Below, in pieces: positions 1 to 6,446 of a stretch of 38,312 bases of DNA (positions are counted from its first letter, which is position 1; each line of letters opens with the position of its first letter). Below the pieces are notes generated by a model. That model ran no database searches. It was not told where the DNA came from and was given only the letters and a program-made list of their open reading frames with translations. Source of the stretch: CAYUWM01 sp964448395. Its GTDB lineage: Bacteria; Chloroflexota; Dehalococcoidia; E44-bin15. The stretch covers positions 1 to 38,312 of the forward strand of contig CAYUWM010000008.1 of assembly GCA_964448395.1 (NCBI GenBank), in the 5' to 3' direction. The translations under genes and the position numbers were made by a program.

Positions 1-459
1 CACTGCTACCCCTTTGTCCTTTTTCCCGTACGCCAGCGTAAATTTGATTGCATCATCTTCAAATACCAGCCAGTACTTCTGCTTGGAGAAAACCACTACT
101 GGTTTGAGCTGTATGTTTGCCCAGTACGCAACGTCGGTGTCCGCCCGCGCCACCAGTTCACCTTCAGTGATACAGTTATAGCTGGGCGCATCCCCGTAAT
201 CGGTGTAGATACCGGCAGGATGCTTTTTCGCTGATGCCTTCTCGTCTGACCTGCCGAGTATCTCCACGTCGGTGAGGGTATAAGACATACCGGGCACATA
301 CAGAAATGCCCATTGTTTCCCATCTAATTTTAAGAATGGCGGTATAGAAGGGTCATCTGATGGAAATTCGATATCCCCGGCCGGGGTTGTGTAGATGATA
401 TTTTCGTTTCTGCCTTCGATGAATTGAAGGGGACACAATTCCTTGAGTTCATCTGCCAT
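1..459 (-). CDS. Unrecognised protein, C-terminus beyond window edge (partial)
   Basis: An open frame runs from an ATG at 459 to the window edge without a stop, giving 153 codons. The start has a good Shine-Dalgarno sequence (GAGAGGTGA) a few bases upstream. The product begins MADELKELCPLQFIEG and is mixed polar and hydrophobic, with several Trp and Tyr residues. It has no signal peptide or clear membrane segment, so it is probably a soluble cytoplasmic protein. I do not recognise the family. The 5' end and upstream DNA of this gene recur at 941-1030 with about 90% identity, so the gene has been partly duplicated. Confidence is high that it is coding and nil on function. Confidence 0.7.
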   Translation of the reverse strand, partial: MADELKELCPLQFIEGRNENIIYTTPAGDIEFPSDDPSIPPFLKLDGKQWAFLYVPGMSYTLTDVEILGRSDEKASAKKHPAGIYTDYGDAPSYNCITEGELVARADTDVAYWANIQLKPVVVFSKQKYWLVFEDDAIKFTLAYGKKDKGVAV

Positions 460-500
460 GGTTCACCTCTCTTCGGTTTGATAGTGACATTATACCGCAA
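411..500. repeat. Direct repeat copy 1 (5' end and upstream of the partial gene)
   Basis: This 90-bp stretch covers the first codons, RBS and upstream DNA of the gene at 1-459. It matches 941-1030 with 9 mismatches at a constant offset of 530 bases. Four of the mismatches cluster just upstream of the ATG. The match then resumes at 534-555, which corresponds to 1021-1042. Confidence 0.85.
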
Positions 501-685
501 TATACCAGACTTAACGCCCCCTGCTCAGCCGACTATACCGCAAGCGTGCAGCGGGGGAAAGTTGCTGCCGATAGTACGCTGACAGCATACGCATACAATC
601 CAGCCTGGGCTGCACATCTATGCTGCCGACAGGCTGCTTCACACGCTGGTTTGTATCGAGGTGTGCTAAACGTTCGACGCGGCGC

Positions 686-826
686 TCACACTGCGGCGAT
701 GATAGCGATCACCCCAACGATGATCAGGTAGATTGCGACGATCCATGAGAGAAGCCTGGGCACGATCAGTATCAGCACCCCGGCAACCACAGCGATTATC
801 CCTGCGATAAGGCCATTTATCTCCAT
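686..826 (-). CDS. DUF3096-type small membrane protein
   Basis: A 46-residue frame starts at an ATG at 826 behind a very strong Shine-Dalgarno (AAAGGAGG, 7-8 nt upstream) and ends at TGA 686-688. Almost the whole product is hydrophobic. Two likely membrane segments, about residues 5-23 and 27-46, are separated by a short PRLLSW turn, and the second contains the run AIYLIIVG. This size and pattern match the DUF3096 family of tiny two-helix membrane proteins, whose function is unknown. It sits alone between the duplicated gene fragments and the partial gene. The family call rests on recognising the pattern by eye. The excellent RBS supports real translation. Confidence 0.72.
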   Translation of the reverse strand: MEINGLIAGIIAVVAGVLILIVPRLLSWIVAIYLIIVGVIAIIAAV

Positions 827-923
827 AACATGCCTCCTTTCCAATTTGCACGACAGATATTTACAGGCTCCACTGAGCCACTATTATTAACTATCGTCAT
901 CACTTACCCGCATATTGCCACCG

Positions 924-989
924 CTATCTGACGCCGGTCATGCCTTCGATGAATCGAAGGGGACGCAATTCCTTGAGTTCATCTTCCAT
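924..989 (-). pseudogene. Truncated 5' copy of the partial gene at 1-459
   Basis: A 21-codon frame begins at ATG 989 (MEDELKELRPLRFIEG) and stops at TAG 924-926. Its first 16 residues match those of the gene at 1-459 apart from three substitutions, and then the similarity ends abruptly. The upstream bases are also duplicated, but the Shine-Dalgarno region carries most of the mismatches. This looks like a remnant of a duplication rather than a working peptide. Confidence 0.7.
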
Positions 990-1030
990 GCCTTATCTCT
1001 CTTCGGCTTGATAGCGACATTATACCGCAA
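941..1030. repeat. Direct repeat copy 2 (remnant of gene 5' end)
   Basis: This is the partner of 411-500, with 81 of 90 bases identical. At its right end the sequence continues with bases equivalent to 544-555, skipping the 33 bases from 501 to 533. That skipped block is bounded in copy 1 by two TATACCGCAA words (491-500 and 534-543). This pattern is expected if a slippage deletion or a duplication took place between the two words. Confidence 0.8.
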
Positions 1031-1061
1031 GCGTACAGCGGGCCGCCACAACTGACTATCA

Positions 1062-2036
1062 CTAGCCTTGCTTCAGCTGCTCCCGCCGCTTGCGGTACTC
1101 GATGATGGGCAGGTCGGCCTGTATCAGTTGCTCCCCTATCTTCAAGCCGGACGCCCGCGGCTCCTGCGTGACTACCACCCGCCGGTCCTGGTGCGTGATA
1201 ACCAGGTTCGGACGCGCCGAGAACCGGTTGAACAGCTGGCGCAGCAGCGGCACGCGGATGAAATTCTGGTAGAAACGCAGGTACAGCACCGTGTTCTCGT
1301 CGTCCACCGGCACGAACGCCACCACGATGCGCGACTTCCGGCTCAGGTGGAGCTGCCACAGGTTGGGGAAGATGAACTCCAGCTTGAAGTCGCCGCCGGA
1401 GTGCGGCACCGGCACCTCGCCCGGCTTCTTCGGCGGCGTGCCGTCGTCACGGCGGTTGTACACGTACACGTTGAACATGTCATCGGACACCCACTCAATG
1501 CCCGGGCCGTCCACCAGCGTCAGCCCGCCGCGGCCGATGGTGTTGTGGTGCACGAAGGGCAGGTGCGCCACGTCCAGCTGGTTCTCGATAGCGCGGGAGT
1601 AGTGCGCGTTCCAGTGGTCGTACACCTTGCCGTAGGAGAACCCCTCGCCTATGTCATCGAAGAAACGCGGCGGCTTCAGATCTGCGGGCGGCTTCTCTCC
1701 CCACCATATCCATATCAGGCCGCGCTCCTCGTGCGTGGGGTAGCCGTGCACGGCGAAGCCTGCGGGAACGGGGGCGTTCATCCCGTTGGCGGGTATCTTA
1801 GTGACCTTGCCTGACGCGTCGTACTCCAGGCCGTGGAACGGGCACTGCAGCCTCCCGCCGATGACCTTGCCCGCGCTCAGCATCACGCCGCGGTGGGCGC
1901 ACTTGTCGCGCAGGCAGCTCACCCTGCCCTCGCCGTCACGCCAGAACACCAGCTTTTCACCCATACGGGTAACGCCCGCCGGCCGCTTTTCCACCTGGCT
2001 GGAGTCCATCACCACGTACCACTGATTGCGAATCAT
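1062..2036 (-). CDS. Rieske [2Fe-2S] aromatic-ring-hydroxylating-type oxygenase, alpha subunit
   Basis: The protein has 324 residues. The N-terminal Rieske domain has both ligand pairs, C46-x-H48 (KCAHRG) and C65-x2-H68 (QCPFHG). The catalytic domain shows the mononuclear-iron motif around residues 151-164 (ENQLDVAHLPFVHH), with the bridging Asp155 and candidate iron ligands His158 and His163. Such oxygenases hydroxylate or demethylate aromatic, steroid or related substrates, using electrons from a reductase and ferredoxin. No reductase gene is nearby. I start at the ATG at 2036, which has AGAGGAAG correctly spaced, rather than at an in-frame GTG 18 bases upstream. The gene stands alone, and its substrate cannot be told from sequence. 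KstD-like and EthD genes elsewhere in the window make a polycyclic or aromatic substrate plausible. Confidence 0.88.
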   Translation of the reverse strand: MIRNQWYVVMDSSQVEKRPAGVTRMGEKLVFWRDGEGRVSCLRDKCAHRGVMLSAGKVIGGRLQCPFHGLEYDASGKVTKIPANGMNAPVPAGFAVHGYPTHEERGLIWIWWGEKPPADLKPPRFFDDIGEGFSYGKVYDHWNAHYSRAIENQLDVAHLPFVHHNTIGRGGLTLVDGPGIEWVSDDMFNVYVYNRRDDGTPPKKPGEVPVPHSGGDFKLEFIFPNLWQLHLSRKSRIVVAFVPVDDENTVLYLRFYQNFIRVPLLRQLFNRFSARPNLVITHQDRRVVVTQEPRASGLKIGEQLIQADLPIIEYRKRREQLKQG

Positions 2037-2068
2037 AGTAGGCTTCCTCTTCACTCAATAATTGGACT

Positions 2069-2494
2069 TCAATACCTAATGTAGATATAGGTTATCTTCC
2101 ACATACCGCCGGACTTGGCCAGCTCGGCCTCGTACGGCAGCACGGAGCCGTCGGTATACAGCACGCTCCCGTTCAGCGATGCCGTGGTTATGCCGCCGCT
2201 GGAATCGATATGCCAACTCGACGTGCGCAGGCCCTTGTAGTTCTGGAACAGCGACCCGTAGTTGTCCTCTATAAGGGTCTCCGCCTCGGAGCGCTCCACC
2301 TGCGGGGCGCACAGCGCGTACGCACCATCGATATCATGCGCCTGTGCCGCCACCATGAACTCACCCACCACCGCCTTCGCCTCGTTCACCTCGCCGGCGC
2401 ACCGCGAGGCGAGGAGTCCCACGCCCACGGCGGCAGCCACGATTATGATGCCGCCGACAACGGCTATGCTTATCAGTATCCGTTTGGTGCTTAT
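2069..2494 (-). CDS. Secreted or membrane-anchored small protein, possibly NTF2-like
   Basis: The frame encodes a hydrophobic N-terminal segment and then a soluble domain of about 105 residues. That domain contains EAKAVVGEFMVAAQAHDI and ends in MWKITYIYIRY, a layout seen in NTF2/SnoaL-like domains. The fold assignment is an inference. There is no ATG at the right place. An AGGAGG sits 8 nt upstream of an ATA codon at 2494, which would give (M)STKRILISI and then a classic basic-plus-hydrophobic signal anchor. A GTG at 2440 is the first standard start, but it would cut the signal segment in half. The coordinates use the ATA position, so either initiation is non-canonical or an ATG has been misread or mutated. 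It lies 33 bases downstream of the lipoprotein gene at 2528-3049 and may be cotranscribed with it. Confidence 0.62.
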   Translation of the reverse strand: MSTKRILISIAVVGGIIIVAAAVGVGLLASRCAGEVNEAKAVVGEFMVAAQAHDIDGAYALCAPQVERSEAETLIEDNYGSLFQNYKGLRTSSWHIDSSGGITTASLNGSVLYTDGSVLPYEAELAKSGGMWKITYIYIRY

Positions 2495-2527
2495 GCCGCC
2501 AGCCTCCTATCTCAGCCTGAGATTGCA

Positions 2528-3049
2528 CTATTTAGTGCAGATGTCATAGGGGTCCATCTCCACCCACTTGGTCTGGTCCGCCCGTGCCAGGATCGGCCCG
2601 ATAAAAACGTTCATCAATTCTCTAGTTCCAGCCGGGCACTCCTTCTGAACCTCATATTCGCCCGGCTCGAGATTCCTGAAGCAGAAGTATCCATCAAAGT
2701 CGGTGCTGTCCCTGGCTATAATTGTCCCTTCGTCATACTTCACCCCTGCAATTTCAATCCAGGACCCGTGCGGATATAATTCCATCATACCCCGCGTTCT
2801 GAACGTTTCGTAATACGATTCGCCGTTCCATACCAGCACGCCGGCTATGTTCGCCTTGCCCGCAGCCGGCGGTGGGCAGAAAGCCAAATCGATAGTGGAC
2901 GTCGGCGTGGGGGTGGACGTTGCCTCGGCAGCGGTGGGGGTCAGCGTCGGGGTAGGCGTTGGCTCCACGCCCTGCCCTTCCCCACAGGCCGCGCCCAGCA
3001 GAAGAAGCACTCCCAGCAACGCAAAAACAGCAAGGCTCTTGATCTTCAT
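2528..3049 (-). CDS. Lipoprotein with Pro/Thr-rich linker and carboxypeptidase-regulatory-like beta domain
   Basis: The 173-residue product starts with a type II signal peptide: MKIKS, a Leu/Ala hydrophobic core, then the lipobox LGAAC with the lipidated Cys near residue 22. A linker rich in Pro and Thr (about residues 30-52, PTPTPT-like) follows. The C-terminal domain of about 120 residues contains DFDGYFCFRNLEPGEYEV, the pattern of the beta-sandwich domains called carboxypeptidase regulatory-like or Cna-B-like. Four Cys residues in the mature part could form disulfides. The ATG at 3049 follows AGGAGGTAGAGCT. It is probably a membrane-anchored extracellular protein, and its specific role is unknown. 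Confidence 0.8.
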   Translation of the reverse strand: MKIKSLAVFALLGVLLLLGAACGEGQGVEPTPTPTLTPTAAEATSTPTPTSTIDLAFCPPPAAGKANIAGVLVWNGESYYETFRTRGMMELYPHGSWIEIAGVKYDEGTIIARDSTDFDGYFCFRNLEPGEYEVQKECPAGTRELMNVFIGPILARADQTKWVEMDPYDICTK

Positions 3050-3143
3050 AGCTCTACCTCCTGTGCCGCACAGCGTACAATGGGGCTATATATTTGTCAA
3101 GCCAGTCGGGTATCCAATCTGGACAGGGTGCGGCAATTGGCCC

Positions 3144-3149
3144 TATAAT
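3144..3149 (+). promoter_or_regulatory. -10 box (TATAAT) directly before the first DoxX-like gene
   Basis: A perfect TATAAT ends 10 bases before the ATG at 3160. Transcription starting about 7 bases after the box would leave a leader of roughly 4 nt. There is no Shine-Dalgarno and no convincing -35 box. Confidence 0.5.
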
Positions 3150-3159
3150 AAAGAGCCGG

Positions 3160-3675
3160 ATGAGAGTAATTATTAACCTCTGGAGACGGCTCAAGCCACT
3201 CCTGCAACACCGATACCTGACGTTCGCCATGCGCATCGGGCTGGGCGGGGTGTTCGTCATCGCCGGCTACGGCAAGCTGTGCGGCATCGACGTCTTCGTG
3301 GAAGCGGTGAAGCTGTACGGAATCCTCCCCGACAGCCTGTCAACAGCCTACGGGTCCACCCTTCCCTTCGTCGAGTTCATCGTAGGGGTGCTGCTGATTC
3401 TGGGTGTATTCCTCAGGATAAGTGCCGGGGTCAGCATCCTGAGTACGGTCAGCTTCGTCATCGCCAAGAGCATCACCCTGGCGCGGGGGGTGAACCCGCC
3501 CTGCTGCTGCCTGCCCTGGTTCGAGATGCTGTGCTCGCAGAGCCTGGCCATCGACTTCATCATGCTCGCCGCAGCGGTACAGATACTGTTCCACCGCGGA
3601 GAGTTCCTGGCGCTGGGGCCTTACATCTCTCGCGGCGTGAAACATTTCAGGAAATCATCTATCGACGAACTGTAG
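3160..3675 (+). CDS. DoxX/MauE-like membrane protein with Cys cluster
   Basis: The 171-residue protein (from MRVIINLWRR) has four predicted membrane segments, roughly at residues 23-41, 62-85, 87-105 and 127-145. The middle part has the GxxFxxAGxxKL pattern of the DoxX family (GGVFVIAGYGKL). Between helices 3 and 4 is PPCCCLPWFEMLC, a Cys-rich loop like the conserved cysteines of MauE-type members, which take part in periplasmic disulfide or quinone-linked redox chemistry. An in-frame TTG 66 bases upstream was rejected because its product lacks membrane character and has no RBS. The ATG at 3160 sits just after a TATAAT box. A paralogue follows 73 bases downstream. The family call is good, but the physiological substrate is unknown. 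Confidence 0.8.
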   Translation: MRVIINLWRRLKPLLQHRYLTFAMRIGLGGVFVIAGYGKLCGIDVFVEAVKLYGILPDSLSTAYGSTLPFVEFIVGVLLILGVFLRISAGVSILSTVSFVIAKSITLARGVNPPCCCLPWFEMLCSQSLAIDFIMLAAAVQILFHRGEFLALGPYISRGVKHFRKSSIDEL

Positions 3676-3731
3676 AGCCGCGCGCTTGACCGCTCACCCA
3701 TCCAAAGCCATGTAGACAGCAGCACAACGGA

Positions 3732-3742
3732 TATAATATAAT
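3732..3742 (+). promoter_or_regulatory. Double -10 box (overlapping TATAAT) before the second DoxX-like gene
   Basis: Two overlapping perfect TATAAT words lie at 3732-3737 and 3737-3742, and the ATG is at 3749. Use of the second box would place the transcription start at or beside the A of the start codon. No Shine-Dalgarno is present. Confidence 0.5.
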
Positions 3743-3748
3743 CCCTGC

Positions 3749-4411
3749 ATGCAAAGCGACAGCGAGAGCCCCCAGACGGAACGGCCGCTGCATAAGGCAA
3801 TCTGGTACGGCGGCGCCCATTACTTGACATCAGCAGTCCAACTACTGCAGCACCGCTACCTGACGCTGGGCACGCGTATCGTTCTGGGGGGCATGTTCCT
3901 GGTTGCCGGCATCGCCCAGCTGGTCCAGCTCGACCGATTCGTGAGCCTGGCAAAGCTGGTGAACCTCATACCCTTTAAAAGCACGGTCGATGTCTACGAC
4001 ATAACCCTCTCCGAACAGTTGCCGCTCATCGGTGTGCTGCCGGATACGCTGGTGCGCGCCTACGCCACCTACTTGCCGGCGGTGGAGCTCATCATCGGCA
4101 TCCTGTTGCTCATAGGCATCTTCTTGCGGTTCAGCTCCGCCATCAGCATCATGATGCTGGTCAGCTTCATCGTGGCCAAGATCATAACAACCAGCCACGG
4201 CTACGTTCTGCCTTCGGGTGACTTCTCAACGCCGGAGTATATATACGGCGGCCTTGCCGTCTGGCTGCTGAGGCTGAACATGGCGGTGGACTTCGTGCTG
4301 GTGGCATTCGCTTTCCAGATAATCCTGCATCAGGACGATTTCCTGGCCCTGGGGAACCGGATCAGGGAGAACCTGCGACACAAGAGGGCTATCGCCGGGC
4401 CGCCTGCGTGA
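3749..4411 (+). CDS. DoxX-like membrane protein, paralogue of the preceding gene
   Basis: The 220-residue protein has a polar N-terminus of about 30 residues and then shares the architecture of its neighbour: LLQHRYLTLGTRIVLGGMFLVAGIAQL resembles LLQHRYLTFAMRIGLGGVFVIAGYGKL in 3160-3675. Four membrane segments are likely. It lacks the CCC...C loop of its neighbour and has SHGYVLPSGDFSTPEY there instead. It also has an extra loop of about 18 residues after helix 1. The pair therefore looks like a tandem duplication in which only one copy kept candidate redox cysteines. The two may form a complex. The ATG sits directly behind doubled TATAAT boxes. Confidence 0.75.
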   Translation: MQSDSESPQTERPLHKAIWYGGAHYLTSAVQLLQHRYLTLGTRIVLGGMFLVAGIAQLVQLDRFVSLAKLVNLIPFKSTVDVYDITLSEQLPLIGVLPDTLVRAYATYLPAVELIIGILLLIGIFLRFSSAISIMMLVSFIVAKIITTSHGYVLPSGDFSTPEYIYGGLAVWLLRLNMAVDFVLVAFAFQIILHQDDFLALGNRIRENLRHKRAIAGPPA

Positions 4412-4458
4412 ACTCATCCGCAGCCTGCCCCAGCCTCAACATTCCTCGGTTCATGCTA

Positions 4459-4487
4459 TTGATAAATTACCCGATATTCGATACAAT
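4459..4487 (+). promoter_or_regulatory. Sigma-70-type promoter of speDE
   Basis: TTGATA at 4459-4464 and TACAAT at 4482-4487 are separated by exactly 17 bases. The GTG start codon of speD begins 6 bases after the -10 box, so the mRNA would be leaderless. This is the clearest full promoter among the start-proximal -10 boxes in the window. Confidence 0.65.
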
Positions 4488-4492
4488 GCACA

Positions 4493-4903
4493 GTGTTTGG
4501 TTTGAAAATGGACGGGGTTCGACGAATTGAAGCGCTGGGCAAACACGTGATCCTTGAGCTCATGGACTGCGACCGCGCGTGCCTGTGCGACCGCGAGTTC
4601 CTCAGGACCACACTGCTCGCTGCCTGCAGAGCGGCCGGCGCCACCGTCATGGGCGATTCGTTCCACACCTTCACCCCCTACGACGGCGTCAGCGGCGTCA
4701 TCATCATCGCCGAGTCCCACCTCTCGATCCACACTTGGCCCGAATACAACTACGCCGCCGTCGATATATTCGCCTGCGGCAACTCCCTGCGCCCGCATAA
4801 AGCCGTCGAGGTCATGGTGCGGGAACTGCGGGCGGGCGACCACTCTATTGTAGAACTGGACAGGGGAATTTTGAACTCCCTGGTGGCCCATGAAGGAAAA
4901 TGA
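4493..4903 (+). CDS. speD: S-adenosylmethionine decarboxylase proenzyme
   Basis: The product makes decarboxylated SAM, the aminopropyl donor for polyamine synthesis. The 136-residue protein has the family hallmarks. These include the self-cleavage site ESHLSIHTWPE, with cleavage before Ser75 generating the pyruvoyl group, and a conserved Cys95 in DIFACG. GKHVILELMDC lies near the N-terminus, where family members have a similar sequence. The length fits the short prokaryotic class. Two starts are possible: GTG at 4493, immediately after a good promoter with no room for an RBS, or ATG at 4508. I prefer the leaderless GTG because the promoter would otherwise be oddly close. It overlaps speE by 14 bases, so the two are almost certainly translated from one mRNA. 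Confidence 0.93.
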   Translation: MFGLKMDGVRRIEALGKHVILELMDCDRACLCDREFLRTTLLAACRAAGATVMGDSFHTFTPYDGVSGVIIIAESHLSIHTWPEYNYAAVDIFACGNSLRPHKAVEVMVRELRAGDHSIVELDRGILNSLVAHEGK

Positions 4904-5813
4904 GTGGTTCCATGACCACCTCCTCCCCGACCTGCTGCAGCTGCACCGCATCAAACAGGTAATCTACTCCGGCAAGACCCCGTACCAATCGGTGGAGTTC
5001 GCCGAGCTAGGACCCTGGGGCCGCTGCCTCGTACTCGACGGCAAGATCCAGTCCAGCGAGTGGGACGAGGCCATCTACCACCAGAGCCTGGTGCACCCCC
5101 CGATGATCGCCCACCCCAGCCCGCGCAGCGTGTTCATCGGCGGCGGCGGCGAGGGCGCCACCATGCGCGAGGCACTGCGCTACGAATCAGTCAAGCGAGC
5201 GGTGATGGTGGACCTCGACAGGGATGTGGTGGAGCTGTGCCGCCAGCACCTGCCAACCTTCCATCAGGGCTCCTTCGACGACCCCCGCGTCGAGCTGCTG
5301 TTCACCGACGCCATGAAGTACCTCCAGAAGAGCGAAGAGAAGTTCGATGTCATTATCCTCGACCTGCCCGAGCCCATAGAGGGCGGCCCCGCCTACCTGC
5401 TGTCTACCAGGGAGTTCTATGAGATGGTTCGCGACCGTCTGGCGGATGGCGGCACCGTGTCCCTGCAGGCGGGCGCCAGCACCTGGGGCAACCACCAGTG
5501 CTTCACCACGGTGGTCAACACCCTCAAAAAGGTGTTCCCCCTGGTCTTCCCCTACCAAGTGTGCGTGCCCAGTTACTGCGGCATGTGGGGCTTCGCATTC
5601 GCCTCGGCGAGCGTGATCCCGCCCGACGCCGCCGAGGTGGATAGCCGCATCGCTTCACGTATCGATAAAGAACTGCTGTTCTACGACGGGCTGACCCACC
5701 ACGGCATGTTCTCTATCCCCAAGAACCTGCGGCGGGCCATCGCCAAGGAGAAGACGGTAATAACTATCGATAATCCATTCTATATTTTTTCGCCCTCTTC
5801 AGGCGTCGATTAG
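4890..5813 (+). CDS. speE: Aminopropyltransferase (spermidine synthase family, ACL5/thermospermine-synthase-like)
   Basis: The 307-residue enzyme transfers an aminopropyl group from decarboxylated SAM to an amine. Visible motifs are the Rossmann glycine loop GGGGEGATMRE (84-94), DLDRDVVELC (108-117), and the active-site segment ILDLPEPIEGGPAYLL (156-171). In canonical spermidine synthases the last segment reads like DSTDPxGPA. The D-L-x-[DE]-P-x-EGGP form and the later PSYCGMWGFAFAS resemble plant ACL5 and archaeal or thermophile enzymes that make thermospermine or use agmatine. The substrate may therefore not be putrescine. The gene begins inside the last codons of speD and ends before a weak inverted repeat at 5812-5831. 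The family call is firm and the product is an inference. Confidence 0.88.
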   Translation: MKENEWFHDHLLPDLLQLHRIKQVIYSGKTPYQSVEFAELGPWGRCLVLDGKIQSSEWDEAIYHQSLVHPPMIAHPSPRSVFIGGGGEGATMREALRYESVKRAVMVDLDRDVVELCRQHLPTFHQGSFDDPRVELLFTDAMKYLQKSEEKFDVIILDLPEPIEGGPAYLLSTREFYEMVRDRLADGGTVSLQAGASTWGNHQCFTTVVNTLKKVFPLVFPYQVCVPSYCGMWGFAFASASVIPPDAAEVDSRIASRIDKELLFYDGLTHHGMFSIPKNLRRAIAKEKTVITIDNPFYIFSPSSGVD

Positions 5814-5887
5814 AGAGCAATCATTGTCTCTAAGAGATTAACCTTGTAAAACAGTCCCAGTCTATTGAGGTAATAAGGAAAACACAG

Positions 5888-6391
5888 GTGATAAAACGAG
5901 TGCTGTTCGTCTGCACCGGCAACCTGTGCCGCAGCCCGATGGCTAAAGCCCTGTTCGAGGATATCGTGAGCAGGGACGCCGAGCTTTCCGCCGCCGGCAT
6001 CGAGGCGGACAGCGCCGGCACCGACCCCGTGTTCGACAACGCGACGGCGGAGGCCGTCGAGGCCATGCGCGGGTACGGGCTGGACCTCAGCGCGCACCGC
6101 TCCAAGCCCGTCAGCGACCGCCTGGTCGAGTGGGCCAACCTGATACTGGTGATGGAGCCATGGCAGCAGATGCACGTCGCCTCCATGTTCCCCGCGGCCA
6201 AGGGCAAGGCCCACCTGCTGACGGAGTACGCCGGCGGGCGCGGCATCGTCGCCGACCCCTACGGCAGCGGCATCGAGGTATACGTCGAGCTAGCCGCCCG
6301 GCTGCACTCCCTGCTGCTGAAAGTCGCGGACAGGCTCAAGTCCGGAGCACGCGATGGCGGCTTTGACCCCATGGAATCGGATATGGTATAG
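5888..6391 (+). CDS. Low-molecular-weight protein-tyrosine-phosphatase family protein
   Basis: The 167-residue protein opens with VLFVCTGNLCRSPMA, the P-loop C-x5-R-S of LMW phosphatases, with nucleophile Cys9 and Arg15. The acidic residue expected from the family's DP motif appears in VADPYGSGIEVY. Such enzymes dephosphorylate tyrosine or arginine on proteins, and close relatives reduce arsenate. The intact P-loop and DP motif favour phosphatase activity. The start is GTG at 5888, with AAGGA seven bases upstream. It follows speE by 74 bases in the same direction, but a near-palindrome at 5812-5831 may separate the transcripts. Confidence 0.88.
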   Translation: MIKRVLFVCTGNLCRSPMAKALFEDIVSRDAELSAAGIEADSAGTDPVFDNATAEAVEAMRGYGLDLSAHRSKPVSDRLVEWANLILVMEPWQQMHVASMFPAAKGKAHLLTEYAGGRGIVADPYGSGIEVYVELAARLHSLLLKVADRLKSGARDGGFDPMESDMV

Positions 6392-6446
6392 TAAAAGGTC
6401 GAAATTCAAATCGATAAAGGTACAAAAGGAGGTTTACTAAACAGAT

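Noticed and set aside
1068..1814. Long plus-strand frame opposite the Rieske gene (248 codons)
   Set aside because: It is a high-G+C antisense shadow: His/Val/Arg-rich, with no RBS and no domain, while the opposite strand has a complete Rieske oxygenase.
5812..5831. Terminator after speE
   Set aside because: A near-palindrome (AGAGAGCAAT/ATTGTCTCT) is present, but it is AT-rich, has a bulge and no T-run, so it is not listed as a terminator.
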